The notes under the pieces are model-generated. The model did no database searches and was not told where the DNA came from. It saw nothing but the letters and a program-made list of their open reading frames with translations. From assembly GCA_022059125.1 (NCBI GenBank), contig JAEUWY010000006.1, positions 3,286,001 through 3,350,000 of the forward strand: a stretch of DNA of 64,000 bases, read 5' to 3'. The position numbers were made by a program, and so were the translations under genes. The stretch is from Corynespora cassiicola (Eukaryota > Ascomycota > Dothideomycetes > Pleosporales > Corynesporascaceae). Positions 45,587-56,575 of this stretch are shown here, one piece after another; the stretch's first letter is position 1; every line of letters starts with the position of its first letter.

Positions 45587-45925
45587 TCACAGAGGCCTGT
45601 GACACACGGCACAGATTTTGTTGCGATTGTCGATCTTCTTCTTCATCTTCTTCACTGACTTGTATCCCTTTTCGCAGGCAAATGTAGAAATCTGACCGAC
45701 TGCTCCGACGGCGGCAATGGAAGCCGTGAAGAGACTTGCTGCTTGAGTTGGGTCCGAGACCATCGCTATCGGTGTCGTCGCTGCGCCGATGGCTAGCATT
45801 CCTTGCGAGACGACCTTGCCTGCTCGAAATACTGAATCTGAAATCCCAGGCTTCTTGTTGTGGAGGCATTGACAACGCAGTGGCTGCTCGGTGCAATATT
45901 CGTATTGCGCCATAGTCTGGGCCAT
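45587..45925 (-). CDS. Small orphan protein with two hydrophobic segments
   Basis: A 112-residue ORF from ATG 45925 (MAQTMAQYEYC); an alternative ATG lies 12 nt downstream. It contains a cysteine pair CQCLHNKKPG, two hydrophobic alanine-rich segments (GMLAIGAATTPIAMV and ASLFTASIAAVGAVGQI), a basic stretch KSVKKMKKKIDNR and a terminal CAVC motif. No family was recognised. The frame is open further 5' to 46060. It could be a lineage-specific membrane protein or a chance ORF; a single short exon with no splice evidence keeps confidence low. Confidence 0.4.
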   Translation of the reverse strand: MAQTMAQYEYCTEQPLRCQCLHNKKPGISDSVFRAGKVVSQGMLAIGAATTPIAMVSDPTQAASLFTASIAAVGAVGQISTFACEKGYKSVKKMKKKIDNRNKICAVCHRPL

Positions 45926-46060
45926 GTTAGAGGGGTTTGTGGTCGAAAAAATGGTGGGTTGGTCGAGAATCAAGCGTCCGTCTGATAGTTGAATCGACGA
46001 TTTTATGAGATCTTGAACCCCGAGGCTTCTTCTTTGTGGTGGTGGTTTTGTCCATCTCAA

Positions 46061-47447
46061 CGCTTCAAGTCTTCTATATAGAAGTTCCTCGCAAAGGTCA
46101 TCCGTTTTCGGAATACTCGTGCACAGTTAATAGTAGGCAATTTGGGACCAAGCCTCCTTGAATGTTTGACTATATGAATTTGAAGGGGCCAAAATGCTCC
46201 GTAGAAGTTTCGCTCAGCCTCGTTTTCGCGGACTAGGAACAGTAGCTAAGCCATCTTGGCCACCGGCCTTGGAGCTTCGAAGGCAGGCCGTTTGCGATGC
46301 ACAGATGCTAAGCCTCTTATCCTTAGAAATAGATGGTTCAATAATGGATGTAATCACTACCCTGATCTAACGCCGGCTCCTAAAGTAAGCAGCTTGTAGG
46401 CAGGTGTCCGGCTTCGATGCATCAGCCCCAAAGCTTGGCAGTGGATTTTTAGCACTCGCAAACCGGTTACTTGATTCGGCTAGCGCCTAAATGCCTGCGC
46501 AGAGCCCGCGGGCAGATCCCATATCTCTGCACTACGATTAATGCGATTGAGGATAGATTTGTAATGTTGTATCTGGAAAGGTGCTAGTGTTGATTCAAAT
46601 GATGTCGTGGTATTCTGAATCTATTCGCGAAGAATAATACGCAATCTCTGAGAAGGGCCCGCTTAGTTCTTTGTGGACAAAGCCAACATGCTTGAAATCC
46701 CTGTATACATTCATGGAGAGTCTTAAAAGCATCCAACGTTGACTAGGTTACTTGAAGCTCCGCAGAGAGCTTTTGTACCTCAGTACGGCTCGTCTAGTCC
46801 CAGGGAGGTTCCGATGGTTAACTAGCTTACGTGATCACGTTTGGTCATGTTCCCCTCAAAGCCACATGCGGAACTTGCCCGAGGTTGTTGAGCAACTTGT
46901 TTTGACACAACCGGATGGGAAAGGTTCTTTCGGTTCTTGGCACACCTGCGCGATCCTCATAGTCCATCATTGTATCGTCACCTCTCATCAGCCCGGTCAT
47001 TTGCAGCTAACAGCGACCACTGTCTGATACCGAGACACTTGAAAATGACAACGATATTAGATGTCTCTTGTGCAGATACTCGCTACAATGCCTCAGCACA
47101 TGCGAAATGGGTCTGGACCGTTGTATAATAATGACGTAGGGATACCAGCTAAGCTTAAAAACAAGCATACGATTCCTGACCAATCAGCAACGTCTACCGC
47201 CAGTGCCTTGCATCGAGTGGGCCCTGATCGCTTTGGTGCCCGCTTCACTGGATTATCATGATGCCCGCATACATACGTCACGCGTATACGATGCAAACAA
47301 CCATGCGCCACGCTTGCGAGAGATTTCCCGACGTTTAAACTTGCCTGGGTCCCCTCAATTGCACTAGTTCTTCCTTCCATCAACTCCTCCATCTACTCCA
47401 CGAACCACTTTCTCCATTCTCCTCTACCTATATACCCTCTACCCAAC
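46061..47447. other. Spacer, 1.39 kb
   Basis: It contains the promoter of the mitochondrial helical-repeat protein on the right. No gene or repeat is supported. Confidence 0.5.
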
Positions 47448-48665
47448 ATGTTATCGAGAAGAGTCGCCTCAAACGCATCTCGCGCAGCTCGCTGCACGCG
47501 AGTCCCTGTGCCGCGCTCCCAACCCCCTCGCCGCTTCCAGTCCACGTCCACGAGCAGCTCATCAAATGCCTCGAGTTCAAATTCGCCGGCACTGATCGGA
47601 GCTGTGACCGGTTCGCTCACGACCTTTACCCTCGGCTATCTTTGGTACCGGCAATCAGGTGCGCAGGACCTCTTGGCCGCAACCAAGCAGACCAAATCGT
47701 ACATCGCCACCGGCACACAGAAGCTCAAGGAGACGACGCCTGAGCCCAATGAGGCCCTGCAATGGCTTCGCAGTGCGGCAACTAGCTATGCGACTTTCAT
47801 CCCTGGCGCTCGAGGATACATTGACACTGCGTTCAATGATCTGGATGCCATCCGCGAGAAGCATGGCGATGAGGTCGACAGCATCGTGCGAGAGGCATAT
47901 GGGGAGCTCAGAGACATTATCGGCGGCGGTGAACTGAGTCTGCTCACGGCCCAGAAGGCGTGGGGCGTCATTGTCAAGCACCTCGGCCGCATCGGGGACC
48001 TATCCGGCGACGCTGCACAGCAGATCATGGACAACCACCCCCAGCTCAAGGAGAAATTCGGCGGCAACTTGGACAAGCTGAAGGAGATGGGACAGAACTA
48101 CGGCCCAGAGGCCAAGCAGGAGGTCGACAAGACGTGGAATCAGATCACCGATATTTTCAAGACGGGTGCTAGCCCCGAGAACATCGAGAAGGTGAAGAAG
48201 GTGGTCCAGGAGAAGATTGAGCTGGTCAAGAAGATGGGCGATGAGGCGTGGAAGAAGGGTATGGAGCAGGCCAAGCCCTACCTCGACAAGAACCCAAAGG
48301 TAAAGGAGATTGTCGAGGAAAACGCGGATCAGCTCAAGCAGGGCAACGTGCAGGAGCTGTATCAGAAGATCAAGCAAGCTGTCGAGAAGGGGGACACGGG
48401 CGATCTGGAGAAGTACATCCGTTCGGCCGTCGACAAGGCCAAAGACACCGGCTTTGGAGGTCTTGATCAGTATCTGGACAAGATCCCTGGAGGCGATCAG
48501 ATCATCCCCAAGTTGACTCAGCTGCAAGATGTAGCACAGAAGCATGGCGATGAGGCACAGAAGATTCTCAAGGATGCTGTGGGAGAGATCTCTGAGATTC
48601 TGAAGAAGAAGGGTAACGAGGCTGAAGAGCTTGCTAAGAAGGCCAAGGATGACTCAAAGAAATAA
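47448..48665 (+). CDS. Mitochondrial LEA/apolipoprotein-like amphipathic helix protein
   Basis: A single-exon gene of 405 residues. The N-terminus is an Arg/Ser-rich mitochondrial presequence (MLSRRVASNASRAAR... RRFQS, with an R-2-like processing site) followed by a Ser/Asn linker and one transmembrane helix (ALIGAVTGSLTTFTLGYLWY). The rest is almost entirely charged helix with repeated Lys/Glu 11-mer-like and coiled-coil patterns (KKVVQEKIELVKKMGDEAWK, KVKEIVEENADQLKQ, KKGNEAEELAKKAKDDSKK). No catalytic motif is present. The layout suggests an inner-membrane-anchored protein with a long helical domain in the matrix or intermembrane space. Its function is unknown; a LEA-like stress role or cristae/lipid contact role are possibilities only. 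It is well supported by codon use and length. Confidence 0.85.
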   Translation: MLSRRVASNASRAARCTRVPVPRSQPPRRFQSTSTSSSSNASSSNSPALIGAVTGSLTTFTLGYLWYRQSGAQDLLAATKQTKSYIATGTQKLKETTPEPNEALQWLRSAATSYATFIPGARGYIDTAFNDLDAIREKHGDEVDSIVREAYGELRDIIGGGELSLLTAQKAWGVIVKHLGRIGDLSGDAAQQIMDNHPQLKEKFGGNLDKLKEMGQNYGPEAKQEVDKTWNQITDIFKTGASPENIEKVKKVVQEKIELVKKMGDEAWKKGMEQAKPYLDKNPKVKEIVEENADQLKQGNVQELYQKIKQAVEKGDTGDLEKYIRSAVDKAKDTGFGGLDQYLDKIPGGDQIIPKLTQLQDVAQKHGDEAQKILKDAVGEISEILKKKGNEAEELAKKAKDDSKK

Positions 48666-49018
48666 TTGTTCGTGCAACGAGTCTCGTTCAGGAGTAGCCA
48701 TATGATCGAATTTAGTACTACCCTCTTGGGGGAGGAGGCATGCCACAGTTACAGGCCACACATCTAGTCCTTAAAAAGGGAGGAATAGCCATTCTTGTAT
48801 TATAGTGCATTAGCATCATGGCATAATTTCAGACAAAATTCGGTCACCAAGTAAATCAGGTCTATCTTCTGGAGAGGTTGTCCGGGCTACGTAACATTCC
48901 TTGTCAAAAAAAAAAAGTGTACAGGTTCCTATTACATTTACTATCACAACGCCCTGCATTGGGTCGCGCTCAATTCCGCGGAGCGCTTCCGTCATAGACG
49001 TCTAATTTCTGTTTGCCA
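48666..49018. other. Spacer, 350 bp
   Basis: The 3' flanks of two convergent units, with a poly(A) run at about 48906-48917. Nothing else is seen. Confidence 0.5.
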
Positions 49019-50640
49019 TCAGGATTTCCTCATTTTTGCTGCATATTGATCCACATCAGAATCAGATCTCTTCCTTTTTGTTTCCTTGGATGCACTAAGT
49101 ACATCATTAGTAGCTGTCTTTTGATGCTTTTCTTCCGCAATCTTCGCCTCAGCTTCAGCCAATTTCCCTCTCTCAATTGAAGAGGGTACAAGGCATCTTT
49201 CCAGATATTCCTTGAAGCTTCCAAAGATCAGCTGGTCCTCATAATACTTTCGAAGCACCAGCACCAGCCATTTGACCTCGCGCAGCTTCTCGAGATCGCC
49301 GTACAGATCTAGGGCTGCCAGTCTGTACAAGGTATTTTTGCGTTCCCTGGCCTGTGCGTACTCCTCGAAGATTCTGAGAAGTGATGCGACATTTTGCGGC
49401 TCGATTAAGAACATGAGATCATTTTCATGTGGACCTTCACCAATGAGGAAATTACGGGTGCCGCCCAATCTGATTGAAACAGGCTGTAAGTCGCCGGATT
49501 CCCATTGATCTTCATCCCAGTCCGAGACGGGCTCTTTGTCGAATTCATCTTCGAGCTTGCTCCATCCTGCTCTGCCGTCTTTTCGGCATAAAATCCATTG
49601 GTGAAGCGAAGAAATTTCTTTGTAGTCATCAGGGAGCTATACTGGCTGTTCGGAAAATTCATCAGTAAGCTTCTTCTCCAAGTCTCGGATCACATCTTCG
49701 GTAGCAGGCGGGCTGCAAGAAATTGGCCGATGTTCCAGGAGGCTCGGAGTCCGACGAGCGTTCGGCTCCTAGATCGGCTACAGAAGTCGATTCCTGGGAA
49801 GCGATACAGTTCTCTTTCATGATGCCAACTGGCTCTGAGATTGATTTTCCGGCGCATGGGATAAGTGGAGCGTGTTTTAGGCGCGTTTCGAGCAGTGAAT
49901 CGTTCTCTTTGACAAATGCATCAATATCCTTCTCAGATACGCCCAATTTTCTTCCAATGTAGCTATTACTAAGAAAAAACACTATTGCATGATACTTGCC
50001 ATCTATTCTATCATCTATAAAGCCTCTTGTCAGCTCTGCTGAGCCCTGGGGGTCGTCCCAAACTTGTTGAACGTGTCGACATATCTCCGTGGTATGCTTT
50101 TGTGTCAGGGCAGCTGCTTTTCGGGTGTCTTTGAGCTTCACTGCAACAAACACAGCGAGTCCTAAGGATCCATGATACCTGGAGCTTTCGCCCTCACCAC
50201 GTGATCCCTCAGGAGAAGACCGATAGAATATATCGGTCCGTGATGGGGAGTCCGTGTTTATTCCCCTAACGATGGCATCCAAATATCCACGGTTGACCTT
50301 TGTTGATTCATAAGGAATTTCCGCAATATTGGCACACGCTCTATTTTCATCTATGGTCATGTTCGCTTCTATTCCCTTGAAGCCGCCGATATGCTTGTGT
50401 GGCAAAGGGCTTAGCACCCAGTCGGGAAAGACTCGAGGTAGTCCCACACGTGAAAAAGCTTCTGTTACCTGTCCTAACCCATGGATTCTGCCTGTAGAGC
50501 ATCACCATGTTCATATAGAGCATAGAGCAGCGAACGGGCTTGTTCCGGGTAACCCAGAGTGTAAATGTCAAGAGCCGTGTCAATGACTGATGTGTGGACG
50601 CAGTTGAAGTCGGTCGATTCCAGGAATACCTTGCTTCGCC
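49019..50640 (-). pseudogene. Decayed SMI1/KNR4 (SUKH) paralogue
   Basis: Collinear over its length with the intact gene at 51194-52915 but broken. The N-terminal piece (50640-50474: CVHTSVIDTALDIYTLGYPEQARSLL) matches the paralogue's CVHVSQAVQEVALDLFILGF and runs into TAG at 50476-50474. The middle piece (50447-49662) matches its helical region (AVFVAVKLKDTRKAAALTQK; LGVSEKDIDAFVKENDSLLE). The SUKH domain is split over frames: PPATEDVIRDLEKKL, a TAG after EFSEQPV, LPDDYKE, then with one extra A FLRFTNGFYAEKTAEQDG, another frame change at SKLEDEFDKEP, and an open end of 149 codons (GGTRNFLIGEGP... LYGDLEKLREVKW). At least three frame changes and two stops make function unlikely. Confidence 0.75.
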
Positions 50641-51193
50641 CATGGGATCAGCGACAGAGCACGCGATACCATAATTGATGTTGTAAGGCTGCTTGGGCGT
50701 GTGTCGAGCTTGTGGAATACGTAGATACGATAAGCCGGTCCGAGAGCCGAAGGCTAACTTGTTTTCCCACGGCGACTCGAACTCGCAGTGAGACAAGCTG
50801 GCAGCAGAATGAATTGGCAACTAAACGCACTATAAAGTTGGCATATGCGAATGATTGAATTGATTCAACTGATGAAATGGGATGAAAGAGTGGTGGAAGC
50901 TGAAGGACGATGCCCGTTACTAGTTTTAATTGGACTGGATAGCTCGCATTGCCGAATCAACCAAGCCCCCTACTAGGGTTTAAAGACGATCTCCAAAAAT
51001 GATGCTCCATCGAGACTTTTCCTAGCCCAAACTAGCACATCCCTTGATATCTGCGTTGGGAGGCTATGAACTGTCGTGCTCGATTCCGCCCTTCCCTCAA
51101 CGAATTTCTTAAAGTTTTAAACCATCTCAACCTGACAGCGTGACATACCTCAGTTGGCTACTTTCGCGATTGCATTGTACGCAAGACTTAATA
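50641..51193. other. Spacer between SUKH pseudogene and intact paralogue
   Basis: About 550 bp, presumably the former promoter of the pseudogene and the 3' flank of the intact gene. No feature is recognised. Confidence 0.45.
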
Positions 51194-52915
51194 CTACACA
51201 ACGCGACGGCTTTTGAGGCTAGGCATATCATCTCCAACATGCTCACTTCTCTCGCAATCGTCATCTCCTTGCAGCGCACTGTCCTCAAGAGCATTTCCAT
51301 CATAACCTCTCTTCTTCTTCCTAGCCAGCTTCTCAGCCTCCTCCGAAGCCTCCTTCCCCTGCCGAACCGCAAAAGGAACGGCCTCCCGCTCCAAATACTC
51401 CCTGAACCCCCCATATATGTACTGGTTGGTATCCCAATGATACACCACAACAACCATCCACTCCGTCTCCCTCAGCTTCTCAACACCTCCATACAAGTCC
51501 ATCGCAGCGAATTCATACATTCTCTTTTCGCGCACGCCAGCCTCAGCATACACTCTCTCAAACTCGGCGAGCGTCTCGCGCACGGACTCGGGCTCGATGA
51601 GACAAATGTATCCTTCGTCGCCGCCCGCACCAATTGTGACACAATGTGGAAAGTCTAGTGGAACGTCGGTAACGTTGTCGTCGATGTCGATCAGATTGGG
51701 GAAGAGGGTGTAGTCGTACCCGCCGATGACGTCCTCGGCAGACCTATCGACGCCGGCGTGACCGTGAAAGATGCTTGTCTGGCCTGTAGGCTGATCGCCC
51801 GAGTAAAATCCATTGGTAATTCGCAAGAACTCTTTGTAGTCCTCCGGGAATTGGAATGCATGTACAGCACCTGCTGCTTCGTCCTCGTCGTCTGCAGGAC
51901 GGGCAAGTTTTTTCTCGAGTTCGGCGATTTCGTCGTCTGTCGCGGGGGATCGGAGGAATGTGGTTAGGTTTTCGATGTCCTTTTTCTCTACGAGCATACC
52001 AGGGCCCTCGTAAGTAGGTACTTTGCGGGCTGTGACGTAAGACTCGTCTAGGATGCGAATGAGCTCCGCGATGGGTTTGCCAACGTAGGGTGAAGATTCT
52101 CCTTTGGAGAAGAGTCTTTCAACTCTGTCGATTCCGTCATCGACGTAGGTTTCTATACTTTCCGCATCGATATGGAGGCTTTTGTGGAGGGCTTCAATAT
52201 GGTCATTGATCTTCCACATAGCTGGTGCTTTCCCCTCGCCAATTCGAGCAGTGATATGCCGTCGCAATTGATCCTTCTCGGTAGGAATTTTTCCAATGAT
52301 CCGCTGTCGGATCCGTTGATAGATCTGGGGTATGCGAATTCGCAACACATCTCGGGCTGATTTTTCGTCGCCTTGTTCCACGAATATCTGAACAACAACA
52401 TCAAGAGTCATGTAGATGCGATCGATGTCGATTTCGTCCCCTTGGGTATTGATTTGACCATTTCCGATATTCTCCTGCGCTCTCTTGTGCTTGGTCAAAT
52501 ATTCGCTAGCCTGTTGCGCAAGTTCCGTCAGATTTTGCCCCTTTTCGGGCAGCGCATACCGCCAGTCGTTCCCAAGTGTCTGCTCTTTCTCTTCGCTATT
52601 CCAGGACCATTTGCCGTCATTCCACCAGAAGCCAACGATAGTCTTTTCAGGATTAGGATTTGTGATCCAGTCAGGGGTGGAACCACTCCACTCCCACGCA
52701 TTGTATATGGCGAGCTCAGTCTCCCTGTGATGAAATGTAAGGCCGTTCATGGTTTCGTGGAGCGTTGATATGAGTCGGTTCGCCTGAGATGGGAACCCCA
52801 GGATAAAAAGGTCCAAAGCGACTTCCTGTACTGCCTGGGAAACATGAACACATCTAGGCTCGCCGCTAGGGAAGATCTTTTCCCATGGTATCAATGGCAG
52901 AGGAGCTTTGGACAT
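51194..52915 (-). CDS. SMI1/KNR4 (SUKH) domain protein, 573 aa
   Basis: A single exon from ATG 52915. The N-terminal half (about residues 1-330) is mostly helical, begins with APLPLIPWEKIFPSGEPRCV and contains WWNDGKWSWNSEEKEQT; I recognise no named domain in it. The SUKH/SMI1-KNR4 fold follows: SPATDDEIAELEKKLARPAD, FPEDYKEFLRITNGFYSG, a central strand region with VTIGAGGDEGYICLIEPE, and VEKLRETEWMVVVVYHWDTN, then a charged basic tail. In yeast Knr4 this domain helps coordinate cell-wall and calcineurin signalling; in bacteria SUKH proteins are often immunity proteins. The role of this expanded fungal form is unknown. A decayed tandem copy lies downstream on the same strand. Confidence 0.85.
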   Translation of the reverse strand: MSKAPLPLIPWEKIFPSGEPRCVHVSQAVQEVALDLFILGFPSQANRLISTLHETMNGLTFHHRETELAIYNAWEWSGSTPDWITNPNPEKTIVGFWWNDGKWSWNSEEKEQTLGNDWRYALPEKGQNLTELAQQASEYLTKHKRAQENIGNGQINTQGDEIDIDRIYMTLDVVVQIFVEQGDEKSARDVLRIRIPQIYQRIRQRIIGKIPTEKDQLRRHITARIGEGKAPAMWKINDHIEALHKSLHIDAESIETYVDDGIDRVERLFSKGESSPYVGKPIAELIRILDESYVTARKVPTYEGPGMLVEKKDIENLTTFLRSPATDDEIAELEKKLARPADDEDEAAGAVHAFQFPEDYKEFLRITNGFYSGDQPTGQTSIFHGHAGVDRSAEDVIGGYDYTLFPNLIDIDDNVTDVPLDFPHCVTIGAGGDEGYICLIEPESVRETLAEFERVYAEAGVREKRMYEFAAMDLYGGVEKLRETEWMVVVVYHWDTNQYIYGGFREYLEREAVPFAVRQGKEASEEAEKLARKKKRGYDGNALEDSALQGDDDCERSEHVGDDMPSLKSRRVV

Positions 52916-53652
52916 GGTGAATTGGAGTTGTAGACCAGAGGATAAGTGTCTCCGATGTGAAGAGTCTATGATTTTGGGTATATCGAAGACAGTTGATCTA
53001 GTTTACAGGACGTTGGGAGGACATTCGTCTGATCAGGCCATAAGCGACCAAGACCTTTACAAGCAGGCAACACTGCACTAAGCCTTCCTGCGCGGGACTA
53101 GGCGACGAATTAGGAGCCAAGCTACCCCGATGGAGCGCGCCAGTGGGTGAGCATGACATCATATCTCAATTACGTCGTTTATCGTACCAGCAAACTAGAC
53201 TACGCGTCAGCGTCAATCACTTGGGTTAGTGCAATGACAGACGGAGAAGAAAAGGCAGATTCGCGAGAATCTTGAAACGGCGCCGTCTCGAGGTCCCTCA
53301 ACATCATCACATCAGGAGTTTGTGTGCTATCGTAGTCTATTGCAACGTAATCGGTATGTACATCGAAAAGGCGAAGGTTGCTGCGCAGGGTCTTTATACA
53401 AAACCGGGGACTCTCTGCGAAAGGGAAAAAGGAAAATTCCAAATGAAATTCGTGGCATCGTCGGTCAAACAGTCGCATTCTGGCTTTGTCCTGCGTGTTC
53501 CTACCCTGGCCACGCGGTGGGGCAATTGCAGCATCATGGTGCATGAAACGGTGTCCTGGCAAAGCAAAACTTTTTTGGCTTGAACGCCCGCGGGAATTGC
53601 GCCTAAACCATCATACTCCCTAAGAAAGCAAGAACAGCAACGATAACGGTCA
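52916..53652. other. Spacer between SUKH and Zn2Cys6 genes
   Basis: 740 bp holding the SUKH promoter and the 3' flank of the regulator. ORFs on both strands between 53200 and 53583 overlap each other and match nothing known. Confidence 0.45.
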
Positions 53653-55145
53653 TCACCAAGAGAACGAGGGCTGCAGCGGCTTCGGATCGAAGCTAGGCTC
53701 GGGTCGAATCGAGGCAAAGATGGAAAGGAGCTGGGCTGCCTCGACGCCCCCGTTCTCCTGCCAAAACGTAGGTGCCGAAGCCTGCTGCATGGCCAGCTCG
53801 TAACAGGTGTTGAGCAGGGAGTTGGTGTTCTCGGGGCTGTTTCGGATGCGTAGCTTCATGCCGATGGCCATGGCAAGGAACACGTGGAATCGGGCCATAG
53901 GGGTTGAAACCGCGACATCTGTCGTCGACGCCCGGTTCTTGGGATCAGGGTACACCACTTCACAAAAGCGGCCGAATTGTGGCGATGAAACCGAGTAGAC
54001 CTTTTGTCCTTGCGACTCCACGTACTGGACGAATTCCGTGGTCAGGGTCTCGGCTTCGAATCGGCTCGGAAAAGGAGTCGTGGTGATGGCTCTGCTTCGA
54101 TCGGAAAAGCTCGATCGCGAGACGGCTGACGGGGGGCTCTCGGTGCGCGCGGCGAAGATGCCCTGGCGCGGGAGGCGGGGGGCTGGCGCGAGCGGGAGCA
54201 CGTCGATGTCTTCGTCTTCTTCGGGGATGGAGGAAATGCCTTGCTCGTCGCTTTCGAGGGACATGGAGGACATGGAGGTCTTGCGGGAGATGTTTTGGCT
54301 TTGCGATGGCTCAGGCTTCAACTGGCTGGTGGACCCTTGGGCCATGAACTCCCAAGATGGTGCGGTGTGGGGCGCTGTCGGCGGTGAGAATGGCTTGCTC
54401 CCGGGGGCATAGGCAAGGTTTGGTGCGAATCGCGGCGCCGACGTTGATGGCATCTCGGGAGACGAGGCCCTTGTGGTACCTGACCAGAATGAAGGCACTG
54501 GTGAAGACGGCGAGGTGGTGGTGGGAATAAGCTCACATTCGGTGATGGCGATGGAGGGAATGCTCCCCGCCGAAAAGCTCCCCAGATCCATCTCGTTCTC
54601 CGGGCTGAAGGCTGCCGGAAAGCTGGTGTCCAGCGACAATTGCGGTGGAGGGCTCTGCCAGTCGAAGTTTGGCGGCGTTCCGGCCATGATGTTCTGGTCA
54701 ATCGACTCCATGCCGTGCATTGGCGCATTCACGTGGGCTGCGAGTTGCGCCTCCAACTGGTGTATTCGACTCTCTAGTGCGGCCTGGTGCTCTCTTCACG
54801 GGGGACATCAGCAAAGGTGGTCGTCACGTGACTACGCGATTGCGCGGCTTGCGGGCACTCACGATGCCACCACTTCTCGCGGTTTCTGTGTCCGTACACA
54901 TGGTAATGAGAAGCGCTTGCATGTTGCACACGGGGTGTCGCCATCGCATCTAATCTTTCTTCTTCTGCACCGTTCGCAGGCATTGGAGACGGATTTGCGG
55001 CGAGGCTGCCAGTCCTTGACGGCGGTGGGGGAGAAGCGATTGGGGCCATCGCCAGCAGGCAATGAAGCTGCCGCCGTCGTCAGCGGTGTGCAGGTAGTGG
55101 CGGGACGTGACAGCAGCGGAGGGGCGTCTTACTGAAAGGGCACAT
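53653..55145 (-). CDS. Zn(II)2Cys6 transcription factor, short form
   Basis: Exons 55145-55133, 55067-54863 and 54793-53653; 452 residues. The zinc cluster is complete: Cys35, 38, 45, 51, 54 and 61 (CERCRRRKIRCDGDTPCATC...C). The second junction joins VRTQKPREVVAS to EHQAALESRIHQLEAQL, a coiled-coil dimerisation segment. A Pro/Ser-rich linker and an acidic patch (SSIPEEDEDIDVLP) follow, then the beginning of the regulatory domain (MARFHVFLAMAIGMKLRIRN; FWQENGGVEAAQLLSIFASI). The frame stops there, well before a full middle homology region, so the factor is shorter than most relatives. The first exon is only 13 nt and its assignment rests on phase, GTAAGA donor and CTGAC branch. Targets unknown. 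Confidence 0.8.
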
Positions 55146-56575
55146 TGTAGTGGGTGATTGTCGGCAGTTCCGCGCCGGAAAGAGAGGGATCCGAGGACTT
55201 GTTTTTCTGGGCACGCACGATATACAGCGAATGTGAAAGTTGAAATGGGGAGAGAGCGGAAGATGAGATTTGAATGTTTGAACCTCCGAGTAGATAAAAG
55301 ACACCGGGCTTAGCGTGCGGCTGCTTAGCTGCCCAGAGTGGTGACTAACCGACGGTTTTTCGGTTTTTCTTGCCTTTGGGCTTGCCGCTGCTTCAGGCAC
55401 GACACGCATATCAAACCCTCCCGCCCTCACCCCCCCGTCTGAGACCTCTTGCACCGTTTTTGACTGCGCTTTTTCTCCCATTGCTCACTTGTTTCAACCG
55501 GCAATCATGCGCATTGCGACAGCCGCCTCTGTGCTGGCCGACTTTTCTGGAATGCCGCCTTGTGACTGAGTCCGCGAAGCTAAAAGGCGGAGCGCGGCCC
55601 GCGTTTCGTCTGATCTTGCTCGGGCTGGGAGGGCGGAGCGGAGATCGGCTCGCCTGCGCTTCCCTCCCCACCATTCAGCCTTCCAACCGCCTGGGTGCTG
55701 TAAATGCGACAGCTGTTGTCTTTGGGTCTGCTGCCCCGGAATAGTGGGCCTGCCCTGCCCGTACTGGGAATCGCCAGCTCCATGGCCGCCTTCTCAAAGG
55801 CCCATCAAAGGCCCATCAAAGGCCCATCGCTCACCACCCGTCGCCCATGAATAGCCGCCGCCCACACGATGGTTTGACAGAGCCGCGCATTATCTAAGCG
55901 AGCAGTCTCACTACAGCCATCGCGCTGCGTTTGAAACTCCCTGGCGGACGCCGGCCTGAGGCACCATCTCCGCGAACCTGACGGGCGTGCTCTCCCGCAT
56001 GAACCACTGCCACCACTGCTTCGTTGGCTGCGGACTTCAAAAAGATGGCTTCTTCCAAGCTTTTTGACCAAGCTTGACTCTCTTCTTCTTTCCCTCCGAT
56101 GCCCCCACATTGCCCTCCGCCCTGGTTTCAAATGGATGTGATTCGCCACCAGGAGCTGCAGTGCGGACGTATGCGCACAGCTCCGCTGCGGGGACAAGTG
56201 ATCACGTCTCATCCAGCACAGCCTCAATAAGTCTTGGGCATGTTTGCCCTCTCTGCGACCTTGTCGATTGCTCAATTGCCATCGAGCGCCCAGGAAGCCA
56301 AGCTGGATGCGATGCATCGAAGAATACTGGGCAGCGGAGAGCGGTACCACGCCGCTCTCGCATCGTCTCCACCTTCCATTCCATGGGTGTACAATGGAGA
56401 TGCACGTCAGTACACCTTTGTGTATGTTTGTTATATATTCCAAGATGCCTGACAATCATTTTCGATTTCAGCGCGCTCGTCGAGCATCAGGATATTCTAC
56501 TTTGTGCCTGAAAACACCACATGCATGCTTTTCCGTAATTCTTAGTTTTATTGTTTCCCCCTTTGCCATTTGATC
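55146..56575. other. Divergent promoter region, 1.43 kb
   Basis: It lies between the Zn2Cys6 regulator (minus) and the Ca2+-ATPase (plus). A perfect 11-bp tandem triplication sits at 55796-55828. Short ORFs are unsupported. Confidence 0.5.
55796..55828 (+). repeat. Three perfect copies of AAAGGCCCATC
   Basis: An 11-bp unit repeated three times in tandem in the divergent promoter region. It could be a cluster of binding sites or replication slippage; no evidence separates these. Confidence 0.85.
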
